A stretch of DNA of 64,000 nucleotides from an uncultured Anaerolineae bacterium (GTDB lineage: Bacteria; Chloroflexota; Anaerolineae; Aggregatilineales; Phototrophicaceae). The notes beneath the pieces were generated by a model. The model ran no database searches, was not told the DNA's origin, and worked only from the letters and a program-made list of their open reading frames with translations. The DNA is taken from the NCBI GenBank assembly GCA_934216615.1, contig CAKQCB010000003.1, positions 372,001 to 436,000 of the forward strand. Direction: 5' to 3'. Below, one piece after another: positions 1 through 7,245 of this stretch (position 1 is the stretch's first letter; the number at the start of each line of letters is the position of its first letter). A program made the translations under genes and the position numbers.

Positions 1-556
1 TTTTCCCATGTTTGCTGGGGGCGATATTCCAAAATGGATCAAACTGCACCCCGCCCACGGCGTTACACAACGATCCCGCCAATGTCACCGCTAAGGGTTG
101 ATCTGAAATATTGGTCACGCTGTAGGTCAATGAGACGCAGGGAAGTCCCGAATCATCAGGGTTCAGCGGGATCATGGGATTGAAGGCTTCTAAATGTACC
201 TTCACCGGTATATTGGGGTCTTCTAAATCCACCCAAGCTAAGGGATATTCACCACTGAATTTGGAGTGCAGAAAACGAGGCAAGCCTCCATTTTGCGAAG
301 GATGATACCCATGCGACAGATTAAACGGCGGATATAACGCCCCTTCCAATACCCGTAAGATCGGTTCTTGGTCGGGCGCTTGTACACGGATGGTAAAGAA
401 GGTGTTCGGCAGGTGATTCCCCTTTGCTGGAGAATTAAAAATTTCCCAGTCGCGCAGTTCACCCCGCGCCCCAAGGGACACCGTACCTGTTCCTAACCCG
501 CCTAACGGAAAGGCGAGTGCAGTCGCAGATGAATCAAAATAACGCTTACTTTTCAT
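1..556 (-). CDS. GH116-family glycosidase (GBA2-like), N-terminal part only
   Basis: Reading the minus strand from the ATG at 554-556 gives an open frame of 185 codons to the window edge, with an in-frame TAA just upstream (560-562), so the start is well fixed. The N-terminus contains FPLGGLGTGTVSLGARGE followed by LRDWEIFN and NTFFTIRVQ, which is the signature of the beta-sandwich N-terminal domain of GH116 enzymes (bacterial beta-glucosidase/xylosidase, human GBA2). The catalytic (alpha/alpha)6 domain must lie left of the window and is not seen. It has no signal peptide, so it probably acts in the cytoplasm on imported oligosaccharides. It is last in the visible leftward importer operon, 50 bp after the YesL-like gene. 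The family call rests on the N-terminal motif; substrate is unknown. Confidence 0.75.
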   Translation of the reverse strand, partial: MKSKRYFDSSATALAFPLGGLGTGTVSLGARGELRDWEIFNSPAKGNHLPNTFFTIRVQAPDQEPILRVLEGALYPPFNLSHGYHPSQNGGLPRFLHSKFSGEYPLAWVDLEDPNIPVKVHLEAFNPMIPLNPDDSGLPCVSLTYSVTNISDQPLAVTLAGSLCNAVGGVQFDPFWNIAPSKHGK

Positions 557-606
557 CTCTTAACCTGTCTTCCGCAAAAACGGATACTTTCAAGGAATTG
601 ATTCCA

Positions 607-1254
607 CTAAACAGTTTCATTTTGGGTCGAATTAAATTGTTTAATCCGATCATCTACAGTAAAGGCTGCCATCAACACCCACAGCGAAGGCACCACCACG
701 ATGAGCGCCCCTTTGCTAATCCATATAGCCCACGCGCCCACGACAGCTAACGCGATCATCCCCAACCCCACGATGGGGTTTGTCACCGCCAAGACCAGCG
801 CATTTCGCCAAACCAACCCATCTTTCACTTTTAATTGAGAGGGTAAAAACATGGCGAACACGCCGATCATCAGAAGCGATAACAAGAGCATGCCCATGAA
901 CACCACCAGTATGAAGGGCACATCTGCGACCAACAACGTGGCAAAAATCACAACGCCAAGCCATACCAAAAACACGGTCACTAACGTGGCGGGGTATAAC
1001 CACATCTGTTTCAAACGAGGGGCATTTTTAAACACGTGGCTGGCGGACATATTCATCATGCCTGCCAACACAGGCACTACAGGCAACGTTGCAAAGGCGA
1101 CCCATAAAAAAGCACCGTTGGTCAAAGCGTAGTACGTGGGTAGAAAAGCGAGCGCACACAACACATTCATCAATGCCCAGCGCGGTAGGTCGAAGAAATA
1201 GGCGACCAATGCCGAACCCAATGATGTTTCTGAGAGTGCTTGTAAGATGCGCAT
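607..1254 (-). CDS. YesL/DUF624-like integral membrane protein
   Basis: This 215-residue protein is almost entirely hydrophobic, with about five or six membrane segments (roughly residues 30-50, 50-68, 88-110, 112-135, 150-195). Its length and the N-terminal pattern around residues 25-45 fit the DUF624/YesL family, whose members are usually encoded beside family-1 sugar ABC importers and glycosidases; their biochemical role is not established. The position here, 1 bp downstream of the MalG-type permease and upstream of a GH116 gene, fits that pattern and suggests co-transcription. The family assignment is by general resemblance and context, so another small membrane protein family is possible. 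Confidence 0.55.
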   Translation of the reverse strand: MRILQALSETSLGSALVAYFFDLPRWALMNVLCALAFLPTYYALTNGAFLWVAFATLPVVPVLAGMMNMSASHVFKNAPRLKQMWLYPATLVTVFLVWLGVVIFATLLVADVPFILVVFMGMLLLSLLMIGVFAMFLPSQLKVKDGLVWRNALVLAVTNPIVGLGMIALAVVGAWAIWISKGALIVVVPSLWVLMAAFTVDDRIKQFNSTQNETV

Positions 1255-1255
1255 C

Positions 1256-2134
1256 TTAAGTTTTCAACCCAGAAGAAACGATGCTCTTGATGATGTATTT
1301 CTGTAAAGCGATGAAAACGATCAGTACCGGAACAATCGCCATCGTCAAAGCAGCGGCGATCGGGCCTAATGCCCCTGCCCCATACTGCCCCCGCAGTAAC
1401 GTCAACCCGACGGTGATCACTTGTAAATCTGGAGAATTGATCATAATGAGCGGGAAGAAGTACGAATTCCACATTCCTACAAAGGTGAGGATTGCCAATG
1501 TAGTGAGTGCAGGCCCTGCCAACGGCAAGATGATACGCCAGTAGATGGTGAATACATTCGCGCCATCCACCCGCGCGGCATCTTCCAATTCAGTGGGTAT
1601 GGTGATGAAGTATTGTCGTAATAGAAATACCCCAAAGGGATTGATCAAGCCGGGCAAAATGAGCGCTGTATGCGTGTTATACAGCCCTAAATTGCGCACC
1701 AAAATAAATAACGGAACAATCGTGATTTGTCCCGGGATCATCAACGCCGAAATGAGGATGAGGAATAAAATATTCTTGCCGGGAAAATCTAAGCGGGCGA
1801 AAGCATACGCCGCCATCGAACACGTGATCAACTGCCCAAAGGTCACCACAATCGCCAATTTGAGCGAGTTCAACATAAACTGCCCATAGGGGACTTGGTT
1901 AAAGACCGATTCAAAATTTTCTAAAGATGGGTTTTGCGGAAACCAGCGCGGAGGTAAAACAAAAACCTCTGTTGTTTTGCCAAAGGCGGCTGAAATAATC
2001 CACAAAAACGGCGCAATCATCAAGATGGCGCAAAACCCTAAAATAAGCACTGTGAAAAGCGTGCCGAAGGGGAACGGCTTGCGTTTATTGGGAACGGTTG
2101 CGACCTGTAACTGTCTTTGTGCCTGTATCGCCAT
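1256..2134 (-). CDS. Carbohydrate ABC importer permease, MalG type
   Basis: About 292 residues with six membrane helices, typical of the second permease of CUT1 sugar importers. The cytoplasmic EAA loop reads ELEDAARVDGANVFTIYWRI followed by ILPLAGPAL, the contact site for the ATPase. The ATG at 2134 is preferred over a TTG two codons upstream because an AGGG ribosome-binding site lies about 9 bases before it. It follows the MalF-type permease by 13 bp and precedes the YesL-like gene by 1 bp, so all are probably one transcript. No ATPase gene is present in the cluster. The sugar is unknown; the linked GH116 gene suggests a beta-glucoside or xylo-oligosaccharide. Confidence 0.9.
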   Translation of the reverse strand: MAIQAQRQLQVATVPNKRKPFPFGTLFTVLILGFCAILMIAPFLWIISAAFGKTTEVFVLPPRWFPQNPSLENFESVFNQVPYGQFMLNSLKLAIVVTFGQLITCSMAAYAFARLDFPGKNILFLILISALMIPGQITIVPLFILVRNLGLYNTHTALILPGLINPFGVFLLRQYFITIPTELEDAARVDGANVFTIYWRIILPLAGPALTTLAILTFVGMWNSYFFPLIMINSPDLQVITVGLTLLRGQYGAGALGPIAAALTMAIVPVLIVFIALQKYIIKSIVSSGLKT

Positions 2135-2147
2135 GGTCAATTACCCT

Positions 2148-3053
2148 TTATTGATAAAAGACCCAGCGTCGGCTCAACCGAAACTGAATCAACGTGAGGA
2201 TAAGAATGATCACAAAAAGTGAGATCGCGATCGCGGAGGCGTACCCCATATCAAAGAAGCGGAAGCCTTGTTCGTACAGGTACATCACGATGGTGCGTGT
2301 CGCGTCGCCGGGGCCACCATTGGTCAAAATTTGTGGCTGTTCAAAAATTTGTAGCGCGCCGATCACGCTGATGACCGACAAAAATAGGATCGTCGGGGAA
2401 AGTAGAGGCAAGGTAATATGGATGAATTGTCTCCAACTGCTGGCACCATCCACTTCAGCCGCTTCGTAATAATCTCTGGGAATGGCTTGCATCCCGCCCC
2501 AAAAGACCAACACGTAAAACCCGACATTTCGCCATACATCCGCAATCATAATGGCGAGGGGTGAATAAGCGCTGGAGTTCAACCACGAAATACGCTCAAT
2601 CCCTAACTGCCCTAGATAATAGTTGAACGGCCCTAAATCCCGATGGAACATAAACGTCCAAATGATCGAAACCGCCACCCCAGAGACAACATAGGGAAAG
2701 AAGAAACTCGTCTTAAAAAAGTTGCGGACAAAGCCGGGCATTTTACGATCTAACAACACGGCTAAGGCCAGCCCTAATATCATGTTGGTTGGCACAATCA
2801 TCAGCGCCAATTTAAAGGTGGTGAGGTATACATTGCCGATGCGAACATCGTTAAAAAGTTTTTCGAAATTAGCGAACCCAATGAACTGCGGCGGTGTCAA
2901 CATATTCCAGCTAAACAAACTGACCGCAAAACTCGCCAGCATTGGCCCGACGATAAAAATCACAAATCCTATAAAAGTCGGCAGAATGAAAGCATACGCT
3001 GTCAGCATTTCCCGCCGCTTCATTTCCTTATAAGTCATAACTTTGTAGGGCAT
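2148..3053 (-). CDS. Carbohydrate ABC importer permease, MalF type
   Basis: A 301-residue protein with six membrane segments, beginning after a short cytoplasmic tail. The EAA motif is readable as YYEAAEVDGASSWRQF followed by ITLPLLSP, as in MalF/LacF/UgpA-type permeases of CUT1 importers. It pairs with the MalG-type permease immediately downstream to form the membrane channel for the binding protein encoded upstream. A 130-bp gap with a strong stem-loop (3136-3171) separates it from the binding-protein gene. The ribosome-binding site before the ATG at 3053 is weak. Confidence 0.9.
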   Translation of the reverse strand: MPYKVMTYKEMKRREMLTAYAFILPTFIGFVIFIVGPMLASFAVSLFSWNMLTPPQFIGFANFEKLFNDVRIGNVYLTTFKLALMIVPTNMILGLALAVLLDRKMPGFVRNFFKTSFFFPYVVSGVAVSIIWTFMFHRDLGPFNYYLGQLGIERISWLNSSAYSPLAIMIADVWRNVGFYVLVFWGGMQAIPRDYYEAAEVDGASSWRQFIHITLPLLSPTILFLSVISVIGALQIFEQPQILTNGGPGDATRTIVMYLYEQGFRFFDMGYASAIAISLFVIILILTLIQFRLSRRWVFYQ

Positions 3054-3135
3054 TCTAAAAAATCCTATATACCAAATATGCCTATTTTTAGCGGGTCGGG
3101 GTCAAAGTTTTTGACTGTTATTTTGATGAGAAGGT

Positions 3136-3171
3136 TTCCTCCACCCATTCCAAGTTGAACAGGTGGAGGAA
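3136..3171 (-). other. Stem-loop between binding-protein and permease genes
   Basis: TTCCTCCACC (3136-3145) and GGTGGAGGAA (3162-3171) are exact reverse complements separated by 16 bases, directly after the stop codon of the binding-protein gene. There is no run of T after it on the minus strand, so it is more likely a 3'-end stabiliser or partial attenuator that raises binding-protein mRNA over permease mRNA than a full terminator. That role is inferred from known sugar operons. Confidence 0.6.
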
Positions 3172-3183
3172 GTCGCCTAACAA

Positions 3184-4491
3184 CTAGTTACAGGAAATAA
3201 CACCCATAAGCTCAGTTTGTGCAGCATTCATCGCGTCTTCTACAGTCATTTCATTGGCTAATACCAAGTCAACGTAGCGGATGAAAATGCTTTCCAGCTC
3301 ATTAAAACGTGGGGGTGAGGTCACTAAACGCATGTTGCCATCTAATGACCCGTAGAATGCACCGTAGTTATCCGGTGGGAATTGGGAAAGTCCTTCAGCC
3401 ACACTGCGAGATGCAGGAATGTTGCCCAAGGGGCTGCCACTGTCAACGCTGGCGACCAAGCCTTGTTGAACTTCCGCACTCGACATGTATTGCAGGAACT
3501 GCCATGACGCGGGAATATTTTGTGAGGATTGGAAGATACCAAAGCCATCGACACCATATTCTGTGGTTTGTTCGGGGTTGCCCGGCCACAGCGCGATGTC
3601 ATAATCTTCAAAGCCTTCACGGTACATGCCACCCGTTGCCCAACGACCCGCGCCAAACATACCAATTTCACCATTGATGAATTGGATTTCTGTATTGGTG
3701 ATCGTGCCCGGTGCAGGTGCAATTTCATAGGTGTAGACCATGTCATAGATGAACTGAATTGCATCCAGAACGCCCGGATCGGTCAAGTTGGGTGCGCAGA
3801 AATCATCGGTGACCACGTTAGTTCCATTGGCGAAAACCCATGGCATGGTGAAGAACATCGCGCCACCGCTTCCACTGAAACCATATTGATCATTGTTGCC
3901 ATCGCCATCATTGTCAGCAGTCAACGCTTGCGCTGCCGCTAAGAAATCATCGCGGGTCCAATCATCACTTGGATATTCTAAGCCAGCCGCATCAAACATA
4001 TTGCGGTTGTAGTAGATGACCATGTTGTTCCAAGAATACGGGAGGAAATAGAGGGAATCATCCACGCGGAAGCTGTCGAGCAACGCGGGCGCGGTGTCAT
4101 CAAAGTAGGCTTGAAGTTCTTCCGCATTTTCGGCAATCAAATCGTCGAGGGGGAGCATCAGGCCAAGATCGACCAAGAAGCGCACGCCTTCAGTCGCAAC
4201 CCAAATAATGTCAGGTTGTTCGCCACCTGCGATGAGCGTCGCAGTGCCGTTCAAATAATCCGACCAAATCACCCCCGGAACGCCAATGAGGTTGACCGTG
4301 ATATCAGGATATTGTTCGTTGAAACGCGCAACGTGGGCTTCCCAACCTGCCCGTGTTTCGGTGGTGTTATCCCAAAAGATGAAGGTAACTTCTCCGCTTG
4401 GGGCATCATCTTGAGCAGCAACAGCACCTGTTACCATGATGCTCAGACAGAGCGAGAGAACCAATAATTTAGCTATAAATTTACGTGTCAT
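3184..4491 (-). CDS. Extracellular sugar-binding protein of ABC importer (SBP family 1)
   Basis: 435 residues beginning MTRKFIAKLLVLSLCLS and ending its signal sequence near GAVAAQDD, then a periplasmic-binding-protein fold of the family-1 solute-binding type (VTFIFWDNTT, ARFNEQYPDITV, GEQPDIIW, MVIYYNRNMFDAAG). It captures the sugar outside the cell for the two downstream permeases. The start at 4491 has GGAG seven bases upstream, better than the upstream ATG at 4512. There is no cysteine lipobox, so cleavage by signal peptidase I is predicted and the mode of surface retention is unclear. The 470 bp upstream contain two operator-like palindromes that probably govern the whole leftward operon. 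Confidence 0.9.
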   Translation of the reverse strand: MTRKFIAKLLVLSLCLSIMVTGAVAAQDDAPSGEVTFIFWDNTTETRAGWEAHVARFNEQYPDITVNLIGVPGVIWSDYLNGTATLIAGGEQPDIIWVATEGVRFLVDLGLMLPLDDLIAENAEELQAYFDDTAPALLDSFRVDDSLYFLPYSWNNMVIYYNRNMFDAAGLEYPSDDWTRDDFLAAAQALTADNDGDGNNDQYGFSGSGGAMFFTMPWVFANGTNVVTDDFCAPNLTDPGVLDAIQFIYDMVYTYEIAPAPGTITNTEIQFINGEIGMFGAGRWATGGMYREGFEDYDIALWPGNPEQTTEYGVDGFGIFQSSQNIPASWQFLQYMSSAEVQQGLVASVDSGSPLGNIPASRSVAEGLSQFPPDNYGAFYGSLDGNMRLVTSPPRFNELESIFIRYVDLVLANEMTVEDAMNAAQTELMGVISCN

Positions 4492-4622
4492 TATTAAACT
4501 CCATAAAATCACTTTGACTGCCGTCGTCTTTATTCAAAAAAACTTTATTTTTTGAGAAACACCCCCTAATCAGACTTGATGGACACAGTTCGAAAAACAC
4601 ATCATGTAGTCATATTTACGTA

Positions 4623-4638
4623 GAGTAAACGTTTTCTC
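4623..4638. promoter_or_regulatory. LacI-type operator-like palindrome, proximal site
   Basis: The sequence GAGTAAACGTTTTCTC is a 16-bp palindrome with one mismatched pair around a central CG, the layout of LacI/GalR-family operators. It overlaps the only plausible -35 element of the binding-protein gene, fitting repression. A near-identical copy lies 109 bp away. No LacI-family regulator is encoded in the window. Confidence 0.6.
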
Positions 4639-4731
4639 AAAAAATGTCAAAGAGATGATCACCACAAATTGAGAGAAGAATCACCTTAGGGAGAAACAGG
4701 GCGTAAATTTTGTATAAAATCAACAAATAAT

Positions 4732-4747
4732 GAGAAAACGATTTCTC
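4732..4747. promoter_or_regulatory. LacI-type operator-like palindrome, distal site
   Basis: The sequence GAGAAAACGATTTCTC differs from the proximal site at two of 16 positions, and both are one change from the perfect palindrome GAGAAAACGTTTTCTC. The 109-bp distance is close to a whole number of helical turns, compatible with repression by looping. Function is inferred. Confidence 0.6.
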
Positions 4748-4930
4748 GAATGACACGAATTGCCAAAAGAAACGCTAATGAAGTCACAGCTTGATTTTTG
4801 ATTTATGGGAAATTCGCAGGGAAATTGTGGAGATTGTAAATTTTTTAGGGGAAGTTTGATTGCCAAGATAATAAAACATAAAAAGAATGGTTTTTATGTC
4901 ATCCTAAATAACTGTTTTATTTATCTTAAT

Positions 4931-4981
4931 GTAAATAAAAAATCCTCAGCCTATGCCGACTTATGGAATAGGCTGAGGATT
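4931..4981 (-). terminator. Intrinsic terminator of the GH43 gene
   Basis: AATCCTCAGCCTAT (4941-4954) and ATAGGCTGAGGATT (4968-4981) form a perfect 14-bp stem. Read on the minus strand it is followed by TTTTTTATTT. The stem includes the last codons and the stop of the leftward GH43 gene, a compact rho-independent terminator. Confidence 0.9.
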
Positions 4982-5914
4982 CCATGTTGGCCCTTGGATC
5001 ACGGGATGTTCATCATGCCAAACAAGGCGATCTATGCGCATCAGGCGGGCGGTCATGGCCGTGTCCCACGCATGATAGACAATATATTCCGCGCCATCTG
5101 CCCCTTCGGTAAATGAGTTATGACCCGGGCCGATCACTTGATGCGGGATAGAGCGCAAAATAGGTTCTGATGGTACATCAGGCCGCGTGTATGGCCCAAG
5201 AGGATGATCTGCCACGACATACGACACGCCATAGTGATCATGTTCCCAAGCCCCGCCACTATAAAAACAATAGTAGCGCCCATTTCTGACTCGCAAGGCG
5301 GCGCCTTCGATGGTGTACCAATCGTAGACTGCCCCATACATAGGTCTTTGATATTGGAAGATTTGCCAATCCGCATGCGGACGAATAACCATTTGAGGAT
5401 CACCCGCTAAGGTCATCATATCCACAAGTTTATCAACGATGATCCCCGTCCCTACGCGATAGTCCCCATCCAGCGTCAAAAAGTCACGGGAATAGAACAG
5501 ATACCATTGTCCATCATGGTCACAAAACGGATGGGCATCAATCGTAAAAGGATCATCAGGGGTTAAGACGCGCCCGCTGTCAACAAATGGCCCGACTGGG
5601 GTTTGACTCGTCGCAACCCGCAGTTGATGATCTTTGCCGTCAATGCCATGTGCTGAATAATAAAGATAGAACACCCCTTGATGATAGGCGACTTCAGGCG
5701 CCCAGTAAGCATCAGCGTCTTGTAGAGGAAGCAAAGCGTGACCGCACGATTCCCAGTGAATTAAGTCTTCAGACCGTAATACGGGGAATTGTTTCCCTTG
5801 CAGGCCCGCAGGGGCGGTGCCGTATGCGTAATACACCCCCTCATGCTTAAGAACAAACGGGTCCGCCATGTAATGCGGATACACCGGATTGGTATAAGTC
5901 AAACCTGAAGTCAT
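4961..5914 (-). CDS. Cytoplasmic GH43-family glycosidase
   Basis: 317 residues with the five-bladed propeller pattern of GH43 (clan GH-F) arabinofuranosidases, xylosidases and arabinanases. The three catalytic acids can be placed: Asp18 in MADPFV (general base), Asp126 in IDAHPF (pKa modulator) and Glu203 in IEGAAL (general acid). Repeated blade motifs YYAYG, YLYYS, YLFYS and YCFYS are visible, and the C-terminus has VIGPGHNS and YHAWD, typical of the family. There is no signal peptide, so it probably acts on imported oligosaccharides. It is transcribed divergently from the ArsR-type regulator, with which it shares a 220-bp control region. Exact substrate (arabino- or xylo-oligosaccharide) cannot be read from the sequence. 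Confidence 0.9.
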   Translation of the reverse strand: MTSGLTYTNPVYPHYMADPFVLKHEGVYYAYGTAPAGLQGKQFPVLRSEDLIHWESCGHALLPLQDADAYWAPEVAYHQGVFYLYYSAHGIDGKDHQLRVATSQTPVGPFVDSGRVLTPDDPFTIDAHPFCDHDGQWYLFYSRDFLTLDGDYRVGTGIIVDKLVDMMTLAGDPQMVIRPHADWQIFQYQRPMYGAVYDWYTIEGAALRVRNGRYYCFYSGGAWEHDHYGVSYVVADHPLGPYTRPDVPSEPILRSIPHQVIGPGHNSFTEGADGAEYIVYHAWDTAMTARLMRIDRLVWHDEHPVIQGPTWNPQPIP

Positions 5915-5945
5915 TGTGCCTCACAACTACCATTTGAAACAACAA

Positions 5946-5973
5946 AATATAGCGCTTATCGATAAAAACACAA
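5946..5973 (-). promoter_or_regulatory. Promoter of the leftward GH43 gene with internal palindrome
   Basis: On the minus strand, TTGTGT (5968-5973) and TATATT (5946-5951) are 16 bp apart. The spacer contains the perfect palindrome TTATCGATAA (5956-5965), a plausible operator. The ribosome-binding site GAGG lies just before the ATG at 5914. Confidence 0.5.
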
Positions 5974-5977
5974 TATA

Positions 5978-6005
5978 TTGACAAATTTTTCATAGATTCT
6001 ATAAT
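5978..6005 (+). promoter_or_regulatory. Near-consensus promoter of the ArsR-type regulator
   Basis: TTGACA (5978-5983) and TATAAT (6000-6005) both match the vegetative sigma factor consensus exactly, with a 16-bp spacer. A strong start is predicted near 6012. The -10 box is overlapped by one arm of an inverted repeat (6004-6040). Confidence 0.8.
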
Positions 6006-6040
6006 GAAACCAATAAATGAACTATATTTTACTGTTTCAT
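6004..6040. promoter_or_regulatory. Inverted repeat, likely autoregulatory operator
   Basis: ATGAAAC (6004-6010) and GTTTCAT (6034-6040) are exact inverted arms with 30 bp between equivalent points, about three helical turns. They overlap the -10 box and the predicted start of the regulator's transcript. Inferred to be bound by the ArsR-type protein encoded 97 bp downstream. Confidence 0.5.
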
Positions 6041-6136
6041 ATATATAAACCTGCGTCTATGATATGCGTCTACCTTCGCAAGAGGCGTCCTAGATTAAAA
6101 TAGGAATGCAAATTAGACATGACAGGTGAATTTTTT

Positions 6137-7129
6137 ATGACAAATAATGAGTTGCAAAATTTAGAAACAACTTCAACATCCTTATCAGGTAGAGTGCTCA
6201 TCATTGATTTGAGTCATGAATCTGATGAAGTTGAACAAATCCTGAAGAGCTTGGCATCTGATAAGCGGATCGAAATTCTGCGGTATCTCTCTGGATACAG
6301 TTGCAGTGTCAATGAAATTGCCGAAGCACTCGACCTTCCCCCTTCCACGGCGACGATGCATATTAATTTATTAGAGAAAGCCGGCCTCATTCGGACAAAT
6401 CTCAAACCTGCAAGTCGTGGACTTCAAAAAATATGCTTCCGCCTCTTCGACCAAATTGTGATGTCACTGCCCGGCGGTGAACGAGACTCCAATAACACGA
6501 TTGATATCTCCATGCCCATAGGGGCTTATGTGGATTGCCAAGTCACCCCCACCTGTGGGCTTGCGAGTGAAACGGGCATCATCGGGCATTTTGATGATCC
6601 TGACACATTTTATGACCCAAGCCGTTTTCATGCACAGTTGATTTGGTTCAAACAAGGGTATGTTGAGTACCGCTTCCCCAATCGTTTACCCGCAAACGCC
6701 ATCTTAGAGACGATTCAAATCAGCTTAGAGATTTGCTCTGAAGCCCCCTTACATAACGATGATTGGCCTTCGGACATCACCGTTTGGATGAACGACATCG
6801 AAATTGGCACGTGGACCAGCCCAGGGGATTTCGGTGGTGAACGTGGCAACCTCACCCCAGAGTGGTGGGAAGAATGGAATTCCCAGTATGGCTTGCTGAA
6901 AGTGTGGAAGGTCACATCTGAAGCATCCTACGTCGATGGCATAAAAGCATCTTCCGTATCCCTCCCTGCGTTAGGGATCGGGAATGGAGGGTTCATTTCC
7001 GTACGTATTGGCGTTAAAGACAATGCCACAAGAGTTGGCGGGATCAATATTTTCGGTCGGCAATTTGGTAATTACCCGCAGGACATTGTTATGCGTCTAC
7101 GCTATCGCCCAGCCGACCCCATAAAGTAA
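6137..7129 (+). CDS. ArsR-type winged-helix regulator with C-terminal sensor domain
   Basis: 330 residues. Positions 33-95 form an ArsR-like winged helix (ILKSLASDKRIEILRYL, then SVNEIAEALDLPPSTATMHI with LLEKAGLI). The remaining 230 residues look like an all-beta domain without recognised metal-binding clusters, so this is probably a sugar- or ligand-responsive member; long ArsR-type regulators of this architecture occur beside glycoside hydrolase genes in other bacteria. The ATG at 6137 has AGGTGA seven bases upstream and is preferred to the ATG at 6119. It lies between a divergent GH43 gene and a downstream importer/GH operon and is the obvious local regulator. The ligand is unknown. Confidence 0.8.
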   Translation: MTNNELQNLETTSTSLSGRVLIIDLSHESDEVEQILKSLASDKRIEILRYLSGYSCSVNEIAEALDLPPSTATMHINLLEKAGLIRTNLKPASRGLQKICFRLFDQIVMSLPGGERDSNNTIDISMPIGAYVDCQVTPTCGLASETGIIGHFDDPDTFYDPSRFHAQLIWFKQGYVEYRFPNRLPANAILETIQISLEICSEAPLHNDDWPSDITVWMNDIEIGTWTSPGDFGGERGNLTPEWWEEWNSQYGLLKVWKVTSEASYVDGIKASSVSLPALGIGNGGFISVRIGVKDNATRVGGINIFGRQFGNYPQDIVMRLRYRPADPIK

Positions 7130-7146
7130 AGGAGAAGCTTATCGAA

Positions 7147-7175
7147 TTGACCGAATAGGTGGCTCAACATATTCA
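7147..7175 (+). promoter_or_regulatory. Possible promoter of the importer/GH43/GH2 operon
   Basis: TTGACC (7147-7152) and TATTCA (7170-7175) are 17 bp apart, 70 bp before the binding-protein start. The -10 is poor, as expected for an activated or weak promoter. The binding-protein ribosome-binding site AAGGAG is at 7228-7233. Confidence 0.35.
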
Positions 7176-7245
7176 AATGAGTACAGCATTCCATGAATAA
7201 AAGCCGCTTGGCAGACGATATATTTTTAAGGAGATTAATATTATC

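Larger units (their letters stand above)
4492..4934. promoter_or_regulatory. Intergenic control region of the leftward sugar operon
   Basis: This 440-bp AT-rich stretch holds no convincing gene. It contains the ribosome-binding site of the binding-protein gene and two palindromic sites listed separately (4623-4638 and 4732-4747). A weak minus-strand promoter may use TTGAGA (4635-4640), which overlaps the first palindrome, with an AT-rich -10 near 4612-4618; its -10 matches poorly, so only the general location is supported. Confidence 0.45.

Noticed and set aside
4805..5116. A 103-codon plus-strand ORF beginning MGNSQGNCGDCKFF
   Set aside because: Its second half lies antisense to the end of the GH43 gene and runs through that gene's terminator; no ribosome-binding site and unusual composition.
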